Shown piece after piece: positions 22,501 to 34,200 of a stretch of DNA of 64,000 bases. The number at the start of each line of letters is the position of its first letter. Positions within the stretch are counted from its first letter, which is position 1. Origin of the DNA: Siniperca chuatsi. Taxonomy: Eukaryota; Chordata; Actinopteri; Centrarchiformes; Sinipercidae. The stretch is taken from the NCBI RefSeq assembly GCF_020085105.1, contig NC_058045.1:11913833-11977832 (forward strand). The letters run 5' to 3'. Both the position numbers and the translations under genes were made by a program. The notes beneath the pieces are model-generated. The model was not told the origin of the DNA, did not search any database, and was given only the letters and a program-made list of their open reading frames with translations.

Positions 22501-25500
22501 CTTTTACTAGATAGCATATAACATTTGCAGAAGAGCCTGCAAAAACCACAGACTGTATAAAATAGATTAAAACACAAAAGCCCCAAAATTACAGTAGCAA
22601 CTAAGAAATATGCCCCAAACACATAAAACCCAAAATAGTCGTAGATGAGTAGCATATATTTCACCACTAACATTACATAACTCGACAATAACACAAAAGC
22701 ATCATAATCCATGTGTTAAACAACAATGACAACAACCAGAGGACAAATCAAGCTTTACTACAAGCAAATATTTCACACTGTTACTACACATAGTTTGGAG
22801 CAGCTTAATGGACTAAATTGGCGGTTCGCAAACATCAACGTTTCCCGCTAGCGGATCAATAACGTGATGTTAGCCAGCAGCATTAGCAGCACCATACAGT
22901 ATAGTCAAACACTAAAATATTCACAGCACGTAGCTAACACACTGACTCAAGATATTCAAATTAACACAAAAAGTAAATGCTTACCTTGGTCAAGTGAAGC
23001 AGTGATATGTTAGAGGAGAAGAATCTTTGAGAAGAGTTGCCATTCTTACCAAAAGTTAAAGTACTCCTCCTCAGGTCTTGAAGTGTGCATTTGAAGCTAC
23101 ACCTGGTGTGATAAACTACTAACAAGACATAAAAGTCCTGGAATATCGGCCCCAAACACATTATCCTTTCAGAAAGCAATTCTACATGTTAGAGTTAGCT
23201 AGCTTGCTAGATGAGCAGCAGCAGCACAAAGTGTAACAATACAGTAGAGCTAGCATGAAAGCTAAACAACAGCAGCTAGCAAAGCAAAAGCGTGAAAAGG
23301 GGATTGAATCTTAAACAGAGACCGCCCTGCTGCAAAGGGTGGTTTCATAATTGATGCAGCAACTTTGACTCCAGTATGTAATGTGTAAGCATAGCACCCA
23401 GATCTTTCACACCTATATTTTTATATTTCAAATCTGCACTATTATTATTAAACAAATTGCAGCTGGGCTAATGTCTTTAACCCAGCTCCAGTTGTCATGA
23501 TTTGAATTTCACAGGTAATACAATACCTAATTTTAAAAAAAAAAACATTCAAAATGCATGCATATTAAGAAAAGTGCAGTTTTGATAATAGATTTGGAGT
23601 CAGTTTTTTGTAATTAAACAAAGCTGATGAAATGACATTCTTTCAGGCTGCCACCTCTCACTCTTATTAGTTTAGCCTACCCACACTTCCAGCTGTCTCC
23701 CATTTTTCACAAAGTACTGAGTACATAAAATGGCCTTGTTTATCAGACAAACTGCTCAGTGTGTGCATCCCAAACTTTGAAGATTAGATCACAGAACAAT
23801 TGGGGTTGCACTGTTTTGACAGCACTTGTTGATCTCAAGATCATTTTTTGATATAGCAATCCTTCTTCTTCATATATGAAAAGCTAAACTCTATTCATAG
23901 TCTCTAGACGATGTTATACTAAGAGTTTTACAAAGAGATTATGAGTTGTATCCATAGAGAAAATATATTTAATTAATAACATTTTGAAGTACTGCACTAT
24001 TCATATTGATTCTGTATATATAGACCAAAGCAAACATTTCTGTTCCAAAATGGCATACCTGTTTTGAAAAAGAAACCATTATTTTATATTCATAATACAG
24101 TATAGAGGATTTAGTGTTAAAAGGTGTCATCATTTTATTAGTCCCTTGGGGCAAGACATAATTCTGACACTTTGTGACAAGAATACATGTCTAAAGATAC
24201 CTAATTGAAACAGAACTTGGATTGTGGTGAAAAAGCTGCACCCACAAGATCTCAGCTTTCATTTTTATCACCTGCCCCAAGACACCTCAGTCTGCAGTCT
24301 TAACATCAACAACTGAAGCAACACCTTGCTTACAACCAAAGTTGAGACATTTATTAAGGCAGTGTCACTGCTTCAAAAGCCGCCAATTCTTCCCACATCA
24401 GATTTATTGTGGCTGTAGTCTCTGACGTTGACTACCATGGAAAATTAGGCTTATGCTAACTTGAAAGTGCAGTCTCAGAGCTTGAAGTGTGAATGTTTCA
24501 TGGTTAAACTCAGCCGTCTTTCCTAAGGCAAACTCTTTCCTCAGTGCCACCGGTTGTGAAACACACAAAATGACTGCAATTTACCCTGGTCAGTCGGTTG
24601 CCCAGTAAACCAAATTGGCAAACAAAGACCCATCACCTAGCTTTCATGTTTACCCTCAGTTAAGTAACGTGACAAGAGGCTGTGGACCATTTGTTATCTA
24701 TCGTCCCTGATGCATTGTTATATTTACAGCCCTTTTATGACTCATATGACGATACAGTATGTCCATGTACTAGTGGGAATTGATGCTCCAAGTCTGTGAG
24801 CTTCAAATTACACAATACTGAAGATAAGGCATTGTCATTAAATGTACACTAACATAAGAGACATGTTTCTACCCCTTCCCAAAGCAGTGACAGAGATTTG
24901 GGTCTCGTAATGGTGCTGGTAGATGAGCTGAGAAATCCTTATTGCACTTTAAATCTGTAAATGAGGAAGAGGGTTTTTAAGACACTACAGTGCTTTGAAA
25001 TCAAAATTAAGCTTTACTGGATTTGTTGGTTCTTCAAAATGCAAGCAGATGAGCCTGTGCATCTTCTAAATTAGGCTTTTATCTGTCTCCCTGGTTCATT
25101 TTAATGAAAATGTCAATTCAATGAATTTGGTGTTTTTGGAACTACCATGACATTGGATTTCTCTATTAAAATATGATAATTAAGTTGACAAATGATACAG
25201 GAGACCATAAATCGAAATAAACAATTGGCTCTACAGTCCACAACTTTTATAATATCTCAAAGTCAAGGACAAACAAAGTCAAGGGAATCGGGACTGTGAA
25301 GCCCCTATGTGGTTTAGATGTTGGTTGTGTAAGTGGATCATAGTAAGTAGGACAGTTATGACACAGATAGACCTAGATGTGGCTCATTGCTTCTCCCTCT
25401 CAGGGAACCTGATCAAGCACCAGACTGTGTGTGGACTGTGCAGACAAAACATACTGGCTAATAACCACGACCATACAATACAAAGAGCTTTGATCTAAAG

Positions 25501-27010
25501 TGAGATTTCATCCATTTGAAATGATGTGACACCGTTTTTTTTTTTAATTATAAAAACTTTATAAACGTCATTTAATTTAAAAGGGCAACAGATAAATTAC
25601 GTCCCTGGTTAATTAAATAATAACACATTTGACACTGATTTGAGTCGTGACACTGATTGGTGGATTTTTCTTGTCACAAGCATTTTGATTTAGAGCTCTT
25701 TATCATTAACTTCATTTTAAATGTGTTCTGCCCACCTAGAAAAAGTATATAATTATATGCATGTTTGTCTCAGAACAGCGTGGAGTATTCACAATGCTTA
25801 ATCCATACTTTGGCCTCCACTTCATTTTAGATTCACAGGAAGGATCTACTGACAGCTGGCTTTGGATGCAAACAGCAGCATGACTGAAGTCAAGATGCAT
25901 CTGAATCAAACAGACAGGGACAGCCTCTATCAACTTATGTGTCGAAATAAAAGCATCTCACACATGAAAGGCAGGATCTCCATGGTTTCCTCAGGAGCTG
26001 GGCCTGTTGCCATGGGAGTGGAAAGTGCTATTGGAAGAGGAAAAACACAGAAAGACAGGCAGGAAGACTGTGTCATCTTTCCATGTATGGTACCTAATCA
26101 TGCAGTTTGTTTTGCCTTGAGTTTAAATATGGTCGTCACTGTGTGGTTATCACAGTTTTTCCTTAAAAGTAATTGTAAAAGAAACTCTAGTTATTATTTT
26201 ATTTTATATGTTGTGTATTTAGTCATCATGATTGTGTTAAGATTTGTTAAGATGGTCTAAAGTTAGCATTAATCAAACAAATCCAGCTATTCCTGTCCAC
26301 CCCACCTGTCACATGACCTGTGCCAGGTGGGACAGACTGTTTGCCTAACTGGTTAATGGCTATTCAGACAATATTGTGCAAGTCCTGTCCTGATTTTCCT
26401 AATGCATTTAACCATCCCATCAGCATGAGCATGTTCACAAGTGTGATCAGACATATCCCTGGGGGCAACAGAGAAATGAACACACACAACTGATGTGTTA
26501 CACAAGGACTCATGGTGAGTTATTATTAGCCTCCACTTATTACTGACGTACTGTCAAGATACCCAATAACCAAACATCCATGTTCGTGAGTAATTCCTTA
26601 CCTGAGCCAGACCAAGCACCTTGGTTCAAACATCATGGTTCTGTTTATATAAGTCTGATCAGATGTGAGGAAGTCCAACATACAGTATGTTTGGTTGTTA
26701 TGTACTGAACAGGTCACGCTTGGGCTCAGCTCCATACAGTGCCTGAAGTGATTGAGTGGGTGGTGTAACACAGGGCAGGTGCACAGGCTACGTGATGAGT
26801 CTACTACGTGCAGATACAGCATGATTTGTTCTTGGCCTTATCGTAAACTGAGAATGTCTATACAGATAACAATATGATCGGCGGGTGCATCAAGTTGATT
26901 TTGTGCCATTGTTAAATAGATGTTGTAACTGACGATACAAAGGAAATGTCAATAAAGTGGGATATATTTAGTCAACTCAAATATTGTGAGTAAATAAACC
27001 ATAATGTAGG
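22501..27010. other. noncoding stretch, no gene recognised
   Basis: The first 850 bases (to about 23350) are richer in GCTAGC-type words and resemble repeat-derived sequence, but I cannot name a family. The remainder is AT-rich. The frame at 25862-26260 (132 codons, ending in a hydrophobic stretch) has no domain that I recognise and is probably chance. Confidence 0.5.
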
Positions 27011-27150
27011 GGGTTCCCTGGTAGCTCACCTGGTAGAGAGCATTCCCCAAGCACCAAGGCTGAGTCCTTACTGTAGCGGCTGCATGCCATCTCCCCTTCC
27101 TGTCTATCTTCAGCTACACTATAAATAAAGGCTTAAAAAAAAACCACACT
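27011..27150 (+). repeat. tRNA-derived SINE, damaged
   Basis: The sequence GGTAGCTCACCTGGTAGAG is the tRNA-like head with an A box. It is followed by CACCAAGGCTGAGTCCTTAC, a CTCCCCTTCCTGTCT tail region, ATAAATAAAGGCTTAAAAA and a poly-A. This is the common percomorph tRNA-SINE arrangement. The B box (GGTTCGAATCC type) expected after the GCGGC word is missing, so the internal polymerase III promoter is broken. Confidence 0.8.
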
Positions 27151-29640
27151 ACCTTTTTTCAGTTCTACCATTCATCTTAACACACAAGTACTGTGTCATT
27201 CAGTAATTTTAGACAAAGCAGACAATGTTGTCAAAAAGAACATTTTATAAACAAATTAAATTCATTTTTACAATGTCTTACGTCAATAAAATACTGCAGA
27301 CTCAAGTGAGTTTGGGGCATCATCAGGCATTGCCAGTATGTGTGTGAGTGTCAGTCAGATCTGGTTTCATCTTACGTGATGTGTCCTCACACAAAATAAT
27401 GACGCAGCTAAAATATATCATATTGCCTGCTCATTACTTCCACTAATGTGGTGCAAAGCTGAACATTGAGGGCAGTGTTTACAAATTTGAAGAGTGGGCC
27501 ATGAACTGTGATGTCATGGCCCTGAAACAACAATCACTCACAGCATCACTACTGACATCATGGAATATTTTGACTTCTTTTAATCAGGTAATTTGATTAA
27601 ATTACCTGTTGTTTAATATTGTAACTGGAGATCAAATCTGGCTTTTGAAAGGATTTATCTTTCTTGTATCATGTACAGTATATATGACGTGTATGTATGC
27701 AGTTTAGTATAGTATAGTTCAGCTATTAGAAGACAAACACAGTCTATGTTAATGGTCATCTGCGTACATGCAGTCAATAAGCTCAACCCCTTTCCTTAAC
27801 TCACAAAAGAAGTTCCTTACTGTTCAGTCAGTGTTAGACATCAGAATGCTTTTTAAATTATTATTATATTATTTATTAGCACAAAGGAAGTGACAAAAAC
27901 AACAGTATATAAAAAACAAACATAGCAGGGATTGTGCAGGAGAGGTAAGAAACCCGAAGGGGCTTACAGTAAAAACCTCCCCTCTAGAATTTACAGTTTA
28001 TCCTAATACTGTGGATATTTCTTTCCTTAACATAATGAGATAAAAAACAAAGTGCTTTGTCCTGACAACATCAGGCCTATGACATCTGAAGGACATTTTT
28101 ACAGGACATTTGATGGATTGCAGTGGGAGATGGATAACAAATTACAAAAGAGGTCCACTAACCTTCGTCACTCCAGTTTCAAAGCAGTTCTTACCCTGAG
28201 AACATAAAAAGGTGAGGTTAAGGGCCTACTGGTGACTACACTGGTCAAACATGTTTATAGTGACATTTTAAGGTGTATGTTATATGTTTTGGCACAATAT
28301 AAGAGCCTGGTAAAACAAGAAATGAGATAAGAAAAGTGGTTTGAACAGACTCATTTACGTAGGAAGCTGTAAAACAGACAAGTGAGATATGGTGGGGGAA
28401 GGGGTTAGTTTGCGTTTCTTGGTATGAAAACATTTTCTTTCCATTTCAAGAAACTAGAGAACACTGAATAGTCTTTGCAGCAAATAGAGAGCTAAATGGA
28501 AGAAGGATATTCAAAATATCTAAGTATACCTGATCATTTCTAAATGTGGTTGTTGTCAATTCCAGCTCATTACTTTGAAATTATAAATACGCATTAGCTG
28601 AGCAAAAGCATCCTGGTGAATGAAGGTAACCAGGCAACCTTTTTCAGACACTTGAGATTAAGCCAGTGCACTTCCCCTGTTGTGCATTTAAATTCATGAT
28701 GCACAGCTCTTAGGGAGACAGATGTTTCCTACAGATAATATGAAAACACTTCTAGTAATCAGTAGTAAGTACATGACATTCTGTACAAACCGATACCAAT
28801 GAGCTATTAGTTATGGAGAGAAAGGCAGTTTAGTTTCATAGAAAGGGTTAGAAGGTGGTATGTGTGATGATTTTATTGAGGTCAACACTGAAGCTGCAGT
28901 GTTTTCCAGGAGGTTCTAGTGCCTGTTTCATGTGATCTGGAAGCTAATATGAATTGTTAATAAGCTGTTATTTGATGCGTTTATTCTGTGCCCATTGATA
29001 GATAACATTTTTGTATGGGCGGCATCAGCTTGGATCAAGGCCCTAATGCTGCTGTAACCAATATGTTATATTAAACCAACGCTCCTGCCCTTTGAATGAA
29101 GATAGATCAGTGGAAACCCCTCTGAATCCTATCAGTGGTTGACCAGGAAGGGGAATCATGGGTAATGCTCATTTATTACAGGGTATTTCACAGCTGAGTC
29201 AACACTCAATACAAAAGTGTCCAAGAGTATTAGCCCCCTCACAGGATCTTGAAACACATTCTGTGCACAGAGGTATTGTTGAAAAATGTAGTTTGTCTGT
29301 GTGGGATGTTTATAGGTTTCTTTGTCCGAAATAAGATACTCTGATGTATGATAGCAACACAAAAGCCTGTGTATTAGGCCACGAATTGTAGAAACACAAA
29401 ACCCTTATTTCCATCAAAACAATTGAGGGGGGATTGCAGGTCTTTGTGGCTACGCTGAATCTGTAATTCAAACTGAAAGTGGATCATATATTTGTCCGAA
29501 GGCTTTTTTCAATGGCAAACTGTAAAATCACATAAAATGTTTGCATTATAAAGCATGTGTCATTACAGCCATTGAACTTTAAAACCAATCTCCCACCAGG
29601 TTATTATTATTACTTTGGCTGCAATAGCTATTTATATCTA
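27151..29640. other. noncoding stretch, no gene recognised
   Basis: AT-rich with short random reading frames only. No recognised repeat. Confidence 0.55.
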
Positions 29641-30420
29641 CAGTGGTGTGAATAAGTGTTTGCCCCCTTCCTGATTTCTTATTTATTTGCATGTTTGTTA
29701 CACTTGTTGTGTTTCAGATCATCAAACAAATTTAAATTAGTCAAGATGGTTAGATGGTCTGGGGCTGTTTTGCTGCTTCAGGACCTGGAAGACTTGCTGT
29801 GATAAATGGAACCATGAATTCTGCTGTCTACCAAAAACTCCCGAAGAAGAATGTCTGGCCATCTGTTCGTGACCTCAAGCTGAAGCGAACTTGGGTTCTG
29901 CAGCAGGACAATTATCCAAAACACACCAGCGAGTCCACCTCTGAATGGCTGAAGAAGAACAAAATGAAGACTTTGGAGTGGCCTAGTCAAAGTCCTGACC
30001 TGAATCCTATTGATATGCTGTGGCATGACCTTAAAACGGCAGTTCATGCTTGAAAACCCTCTAATGTGGCTGAATTACAACAATTCTGCGTAGATGAGTG
30101 GGCCAAAATTCCTCCACAGCATTGTAAAAGACCCATTGCAAGTTATCGCAAACGCTTGATTGCAGTTGTTGCTGCTAAGGGTGGCCCAACCAGTTATTAG
30201 GTTTAGGGGGCAATCACTATTTCACACAGGGCCATGTAGGTTTGGGTTTTGTTTTCCCTTAATAATAACAACCTTCATTTAAAAACTGCATTTTGTGTTT
30301 ACTTGTGTTATCTTTGATAAGATATTTTAATATTTAAATGTGTTTGATGATCTGAAACATTTAAGTGTGACAAAAAAAAAGGGAAATCAGGAAGGGGGTA
30401 AACACTTTTTCACACCACTG
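29641..30420 (+). mobile_element. second Tc1-like element, internally deleted
   Basis: The ends CAGTGGTGTGAATAAGTG and the inverse of the right end (AACACTTTTTCACACCACTG) match, with TA duplications at 29639-29640 and 30421-30422. The length is 780 bases against about 1.6 kb for full members. The left inverted repeat runs to about 29740 and then jumps directly into the middle of the transposase gene, so the 5' half was deleted. This family has different termini from the element at 11019. Confidence 0.92.
29754..30200 (+). pseudogene. Tc1-like transposase, C-terminal half
   Basis: The frame covers the catalytic domain from WGCFAASGPGRLAVINGTM to the C-terminus RKRLIAVVAAKGGPTSY. The second catalytic Asp is in VLQQDNYPKHTS (codon 29907-29909). 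The third acidic position is in SPDLNPIDMLWHDLK (30012-30014), the correct 34 residues later, but it is Asp instead of the usual Tc1 Glu. A TGA at 30051-30053 interrupts the frame where relatives have an Arg codon, consistent with CGA to TGA decay. The DNA-binding N-terminus and first Asp are deleted, so the element is dead. Confidence 0.92.
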
Positions 30421-30422
30421 TA

Positions 30423-31560
30423 TTTATGAATGCTTCCCATCTCTTCACATTACTGTATGTTGCTTTGTCATATACTGTATAACCAGCAGTCGTCAGTCTC
30501 CTATCAGAGCTTTTCTGAGCCCTGAGAAACCTATTAATCTTTAACTAGGAGCGATAGTGGCAGCCGATGCTTTTAAGCCTGATCTTTATTGCTGAAAGCA
30601 GCAGGATATACTTGCCTGCAGTCTACATTAAGAGCTGCTGCTCTGCTCAGTTGGGTAAACATGTATGTCTATTGCATAGAGAGATGCTGTTTTTCGTCTT
30701 CGGTATGTTTTGCTCCATAGTTTGTCTGAAAAGCTGAGCAGAACAGTTTATCCTGAAATTACAGTTGTATTCTTAATTTTCTTATTTATCCTTTTAGCTG
30801 CCTAAAATATTTTCATATTCTAGGCATAATTGATATTTTCATTCAGAGCGGAGGCTAGTACATATAGTCATGCAGAGTTTAAGTGTTTTGTACAAGATAG
30901 TAAAAGCGGCAAGACAAAGTCTTGTCACCTCAGTGCATGACTATAAAAAAAGGAAATAATCTTTATTAAAGGATCTATCTCTGAAGAAAAGTATTTACAG
31001 GTTTTACTGATAAATATTTTCTACAACATTTTCTTGTTTAATGAAAAATACAGCTTCAGCTGTTATTGAAATATAACAGTAAGTAATATAGTGGGAAAAA
31101 AACAGAGCTGCTTTTTGTGCACTGATTAAAATTATTCATACTATTCATTGAAAACTCCCCTCTAAGGTTTCTGGTTTCTAGTGATATTTTTAATCATTGG
31201 AAAGGTCAGGAAGAAAACAACAGGCTTAGGAGAAATACGTGACAGTGGTTATCTCACACCAGCTGATGCTGCAGCCACATTAATACAGCAAGGAATAAAA
31301 AGGCTGTAAATCATTATATTAACATTTTTGTGTTTGTTTTTAAGCAATTATAAGGTGAGGATTAACCTTTTGTTTGTGGTGCATTTGTTTTTCTGAAATT
31401 AACTTTATCCTGAGCATTGCATTCTGAAAATGCATATATATATAATTGGGTGAACTGTTCCAGTCTGCACAAACGCAATTTATGATATTACAATGAAACT
31501 TTTTAGCATGGTCTTAATTTGAAATGTATTAAAGACAAACAACCTCAGTGTTGTCCATAA
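30423..31560. other. noncoding 3' flank of the C2CD4 gene
   Basis: AT-rich sequence with no gene or named repeat. It lies downstream of the minus-strand C2CD4 gene and may include more distal 3' UTR. Confidence 0.5.
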
Positions 31561-31566
31561 TTTAAT
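31561..31566 (-). terminator. candidate polyadenylation signal of the C2CD4 gene
   Basis: TTTAAT on the plus strand reads ATTAAA on the minus strand, about 80 bases after the stop codon. ATTAAA is the commonest variant of the AATAAA signal. Other A-rich signals further downstream cannot be excluded. Confidence 0.35.
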
Positions 31567-31648
31567 CATTATAAAATCTAATTTTACAATACAAAAATGA
31601 AAATAAATAATTCAGGTCATAAATATACAGTTAAGGAAGTACTTAGGT

Positions 31649-32992
31649 TTATAATGTCACAATGCTAGAAAGAGGCAAATCACAGTCACCCAGGAGATAG
31701 TCTCTTTTCAGGGTGGACATTTTGTTCACTACTTTAAAGCGAAGGGACTGCTGGCTGAGGTGTTTCTCTGAGATACTATCAAAGAAGAAATCCTCATTGA
31801 AGATTGGATTACGGCTCTTTCTGATGACTGTGCTGCGTTGCTTCTGGACTTTTCCAGGAACCAGAGAGAGGCTAACACTGCAGTTGATAATCTTCGGGTC
31901 TACAGAGAGAGGATAGAGGCCCTCAGCACTGATCAGTCGAACCCGTAGTCTTTGGTTATCCGGGCAGTACTCTGCTGAGAGTCTCAAGCTCCCATCTTTC
32001 CCTATGGGTACCATTCTTTCCTTCATTACTCTCTCTCTGTGCAGAGTCAAGTCCATGGGGAAGATGGTGGGTGGCGCCAGGCTGTAGCTGCTGGGCAGGC
32101 CTTCAACTAACCCCTCTGATGCCCTCCTCATGACATTGGGGCTATTGTCTGTGGAGCTGCCTTCATCTGTGGACAGGGAATTGTTCCTGGATACCATAGC
32201 CTTCCTCATGTTCCTTGACAACAGCAGTTCATGGCTCAGTGCTTTGAAGAGGGAAGACTTGGCAGGGCACCTGGTCAGCAGTGGCGAGCTGAAAGGAGAG
32301 GATTCAGTAGAGGAAGTTGTATCGCTATCCAGAGTGGCCTGCCAGTTTAGGGTGTATCCTCTTGGGGAAAGCCTGGAGGTCACGGTATTAAGGCTGAATG
32401 AGGAACGAGAGGAGGACGAGGTGGAGGGGGAGACTTTGGAGCACATGCTGGATCGACTCCTGGGCAGCAGTAGGGGAGAAGAGCCAGGATCAGAATGGAA
32501 GAGCGACTCCTTCCTCCTGGTGTGGGGGCTCTCCAGTAAGGTGCAAAAGCCATAGCAGGTCTGAGCTTTGGCCAGGTGTGGAAGGGATAAGGCAGCCTGG
32601 CTCTGGGGATCTGCATTGGTGGTCTCCTCATCACTGCAACCATCGTAGGGGCTCTCATCCACACTCTCCACTTGGATAATGTGTGGGTTGATGGGCTCGT
32701 GGCACGTCACCTCTATTTCAGGGCTAGCCCTCTCACAGGGATACACCTTGATAATGCGAGCAGCTCGGCTCTGCTCTGTATTCTTCATCTCCTGCAGGGA
32801 TGGGATTGTTGGGGGGATGCAGAACTCTGGGATGTTGTCAGGGGTGATGACATTAGGACAGAGGGAAATCCTTTTGGGTTTGTCACCTTTTTCTCCAAAC
32901 ATGATGTCACCAATTTTAAGACTGAGTTCTGCTGATGGGATAGGCAGGTTAGATCTCTCCACTGACACGCGGATCTTCTCCACCACCCACAT
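31649..32992 (-). CDS. c2cd4a: C2 calcium-dependent domain-containing protein 4 (C2CD4A/B-like)
   Basis: The protein has 447 residues. Near the start is NVITPDNIPEFCIPP (47-61), a C2CD4 family signature. A second conserved block, SQAALSLPHLAKAQTCYGFC followed by LLESPHTRRKESLFHS, covers about 131-167. Residues 170-300 are Ser-rich and probably disordered, with SSTESSPFSSPLLTR at 227-241. The C2 domain fills 333-447, including SLRLSAEYCPDNQRLRVRL, KQRSTVIRKSRNPIFNEDFF and DYLLGDCDLPLSS. IPEFCIPP and YGFC...LLESPHTRRKESL favour C2CD4A/B over C2CD4C. Mammalian C2CD4A/B are nuclear, cytokine-induced proteins linked to a type 2 diabetes locus; their biochemical role is unclear. The start at 32992 was chosen because the family begins MW and a splice acceptor lies 27 bases upstream, so the 38 extra codons of the longer open frame are intron-derived. 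Length is slightly above the mammalian 360-420. A versus B is uncertain. Confidence 0.93.
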   Translation of the reverse strand: MWVVEKIRVSVERSNLPIPSAELSLKIGDIMFGEKGDKPKRISLCPNVITPDNIPEFCIPPTIPSLQEMKNTEQSRAARIIKVYPCERASPEIEVTCHEPINPHIIQVESVDESPYDGCSDEETTNADPQSQAALSLPHLAKAQTCYGFCTLLESPHTRRKESLFHSDPGSSPLLLPRSRSSMCSKVSPSTSSSSRSSFSLNTVTSRLSPRGYTLNWQATLDSDTTSSTESSPFSSPLLTRCPAKSSLFKALSHELLLSRNMRKAMVSRNNSLSTDEGSSTDNSPNVMRRASEGLVEGLPSSYSLAPPTIFPMDLTLHRERVMKERMVPIGKDGSLRLSAEYCPDNQRLRVRLISAEGLYPLSVDPKIINCSVSLSLVPGKVQKQRSTVIRKSRNPIFNEDFFFDSISEKHLSQQSLRFKVVNKMSTLKRDYLLGDCDLPLSSIVTL

Positions 32993-33019
32993 GGGTCCTC
33001 TGGTAGAAGTGAGCAAACT

Positions 33020-33146
33020 CTGTAAAATCAAAAGGATAGGCTTGTAAGTTGCTGTGTTGCGTTCTGAAATCACACACAAAAAGAATATAAAAGAAAATCT
33101 TGTCATAATATATACAAGTGTTAAATTTGCAGGAAGTTTTTCTTAC
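33020..33146 (-). other. 5' UTR intron of the C2CD4 gene
   Basis: On the minus strand the donor is ATAAG|GTAAGA (GT at 33146-33145). The acceptor is CCTTTTGATTTTACAG, with the next exon starting at 33019. The intron is only 127 bases, a common size in teleosts. The upstream exon has a stop in the frame that would join the coding region (TAA near 33209) and no in-frame ATG after it, so it is noncoding, as in mammalian C2CD4 genes. Confidence 0.75.
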
Positions 33147-33260
33147 CTTATATTCTGAAGATATGGATAATCCACAAGGTTGTCCTGAACAGGATGGACT
33201 GATAGCTCCACCTTAAAGTTCAGGCTGTTGTAAGAGATCCCTAAGCCTCTCTTGATAGCA
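33147..33260 (-). other. noncoding exon 1 (3' part) of the C2CD4 gene
   Basis: The 3' boundary is set by the donor at 33147. The upstream limit (transcription start) was not found; no clear TATA element or CpG block is visible up to about 33480. Short upstream reading frames in this exon could act as uORFs if transcribed. Confidence 0.5.
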
Positions 33261-33903
33261 GATGAAGGTTCTCTCTTGTCAAGACCAGCACATCTGTGGC
33301 TGTTAGAGAGATGAAGAAGTTTAAATGAAGCAGGAAACCACTGAATCCAACACACACCCCCTGTGCTGCTCGAACAGGATCCTCCCTCTCTCCATAGCCA
33401 CTGGTTCCCATGGAAATATCCAAACCACAACAGATCTCAATTTCCCCTGTAGTAGCCCGCTGTACTGTTTAGCAAGATAAGCTTACTACTTTGAGTGAAC
33501 AACTATTTTTAAACAAATGGCAGGCTTTTAATTCACATGTTTGTTTTTCCATTTATTTAAATTAGATGGTGTGTATGACCTTGTTCTGTGAACATAAACT
33601 CTGTGATCTGATAAGATAATACTTCTTAACAATTGTTTGTGTACCTTTTAGTGGCAAAATATCAGAGGATAAAGCTGGCCTAGCTTTACTGAGTTTAGGA
33701 GAGCTACAGGTCAGTCAGGACTCTAAAAAGTGTTTCAGTGAAAACAATGGGTAATAACTTGCTACTGAAGTCTTTGTGGTATATAAATAAATGTGGCAAG
33801 AAGTATTGGTTGAACCATCTGGAATTAGTATATTCTATATCTGCTTATTCCAAAACTTCACTGATGCTATATCACACTCATTTTTAAAAGAAATATACAT
33901 ACA

Positions 33904-34200
33904 TATCAGAATCAGAAATACTTTATTGATCCCCGAGGAAAAACTCTTTTGTTACAGCTGCTCAATATCACGTCAGTGCACACAGGGATAGAAGTTCTAA
34001 GCAAATCAGAATATAATACACTATAATACAGGTAAGATAAATTAAGTACCAAGTGAATATGAGTATAAAATTAAAATAAGTGTAAAGTACAAAGTGGATT
34101 TAACGGTTGATGATAAGTATGAGTATATGAGTATACATACACATGTTTCAGTAGTCTAAATAGTGTATAAATAGTGAATATAGTGTATTTATTCATCAAC
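33904..34200 (-). repeat. 3' end of a LINE-type retrotransposon
   Basis: ATCAGAATCAGAAATACTTT followed by ATTGATCCCCGAGG is, on the minus strand, the 3' tail of a very common fish non-LTR element, ending in a short TTCTGA-type repeat. Only the untranslated tail is present; no reverse transcriptase frame was found. The left end of homology (about 34200) is approximate. Confidence 0.65.

Noticed and set aside
25862..26260. 132-codon plus-strand frame with hydrophobic C-terminus
   Set aside because: The hydrophobic part is translated AT-rich DNA; no family resemblance.
32130..32555. 141-codon plus-strand frame
   Set aside because: It lies antisense to the Ser-rich part of the C2CD4 coding exon and has no homology of its own.
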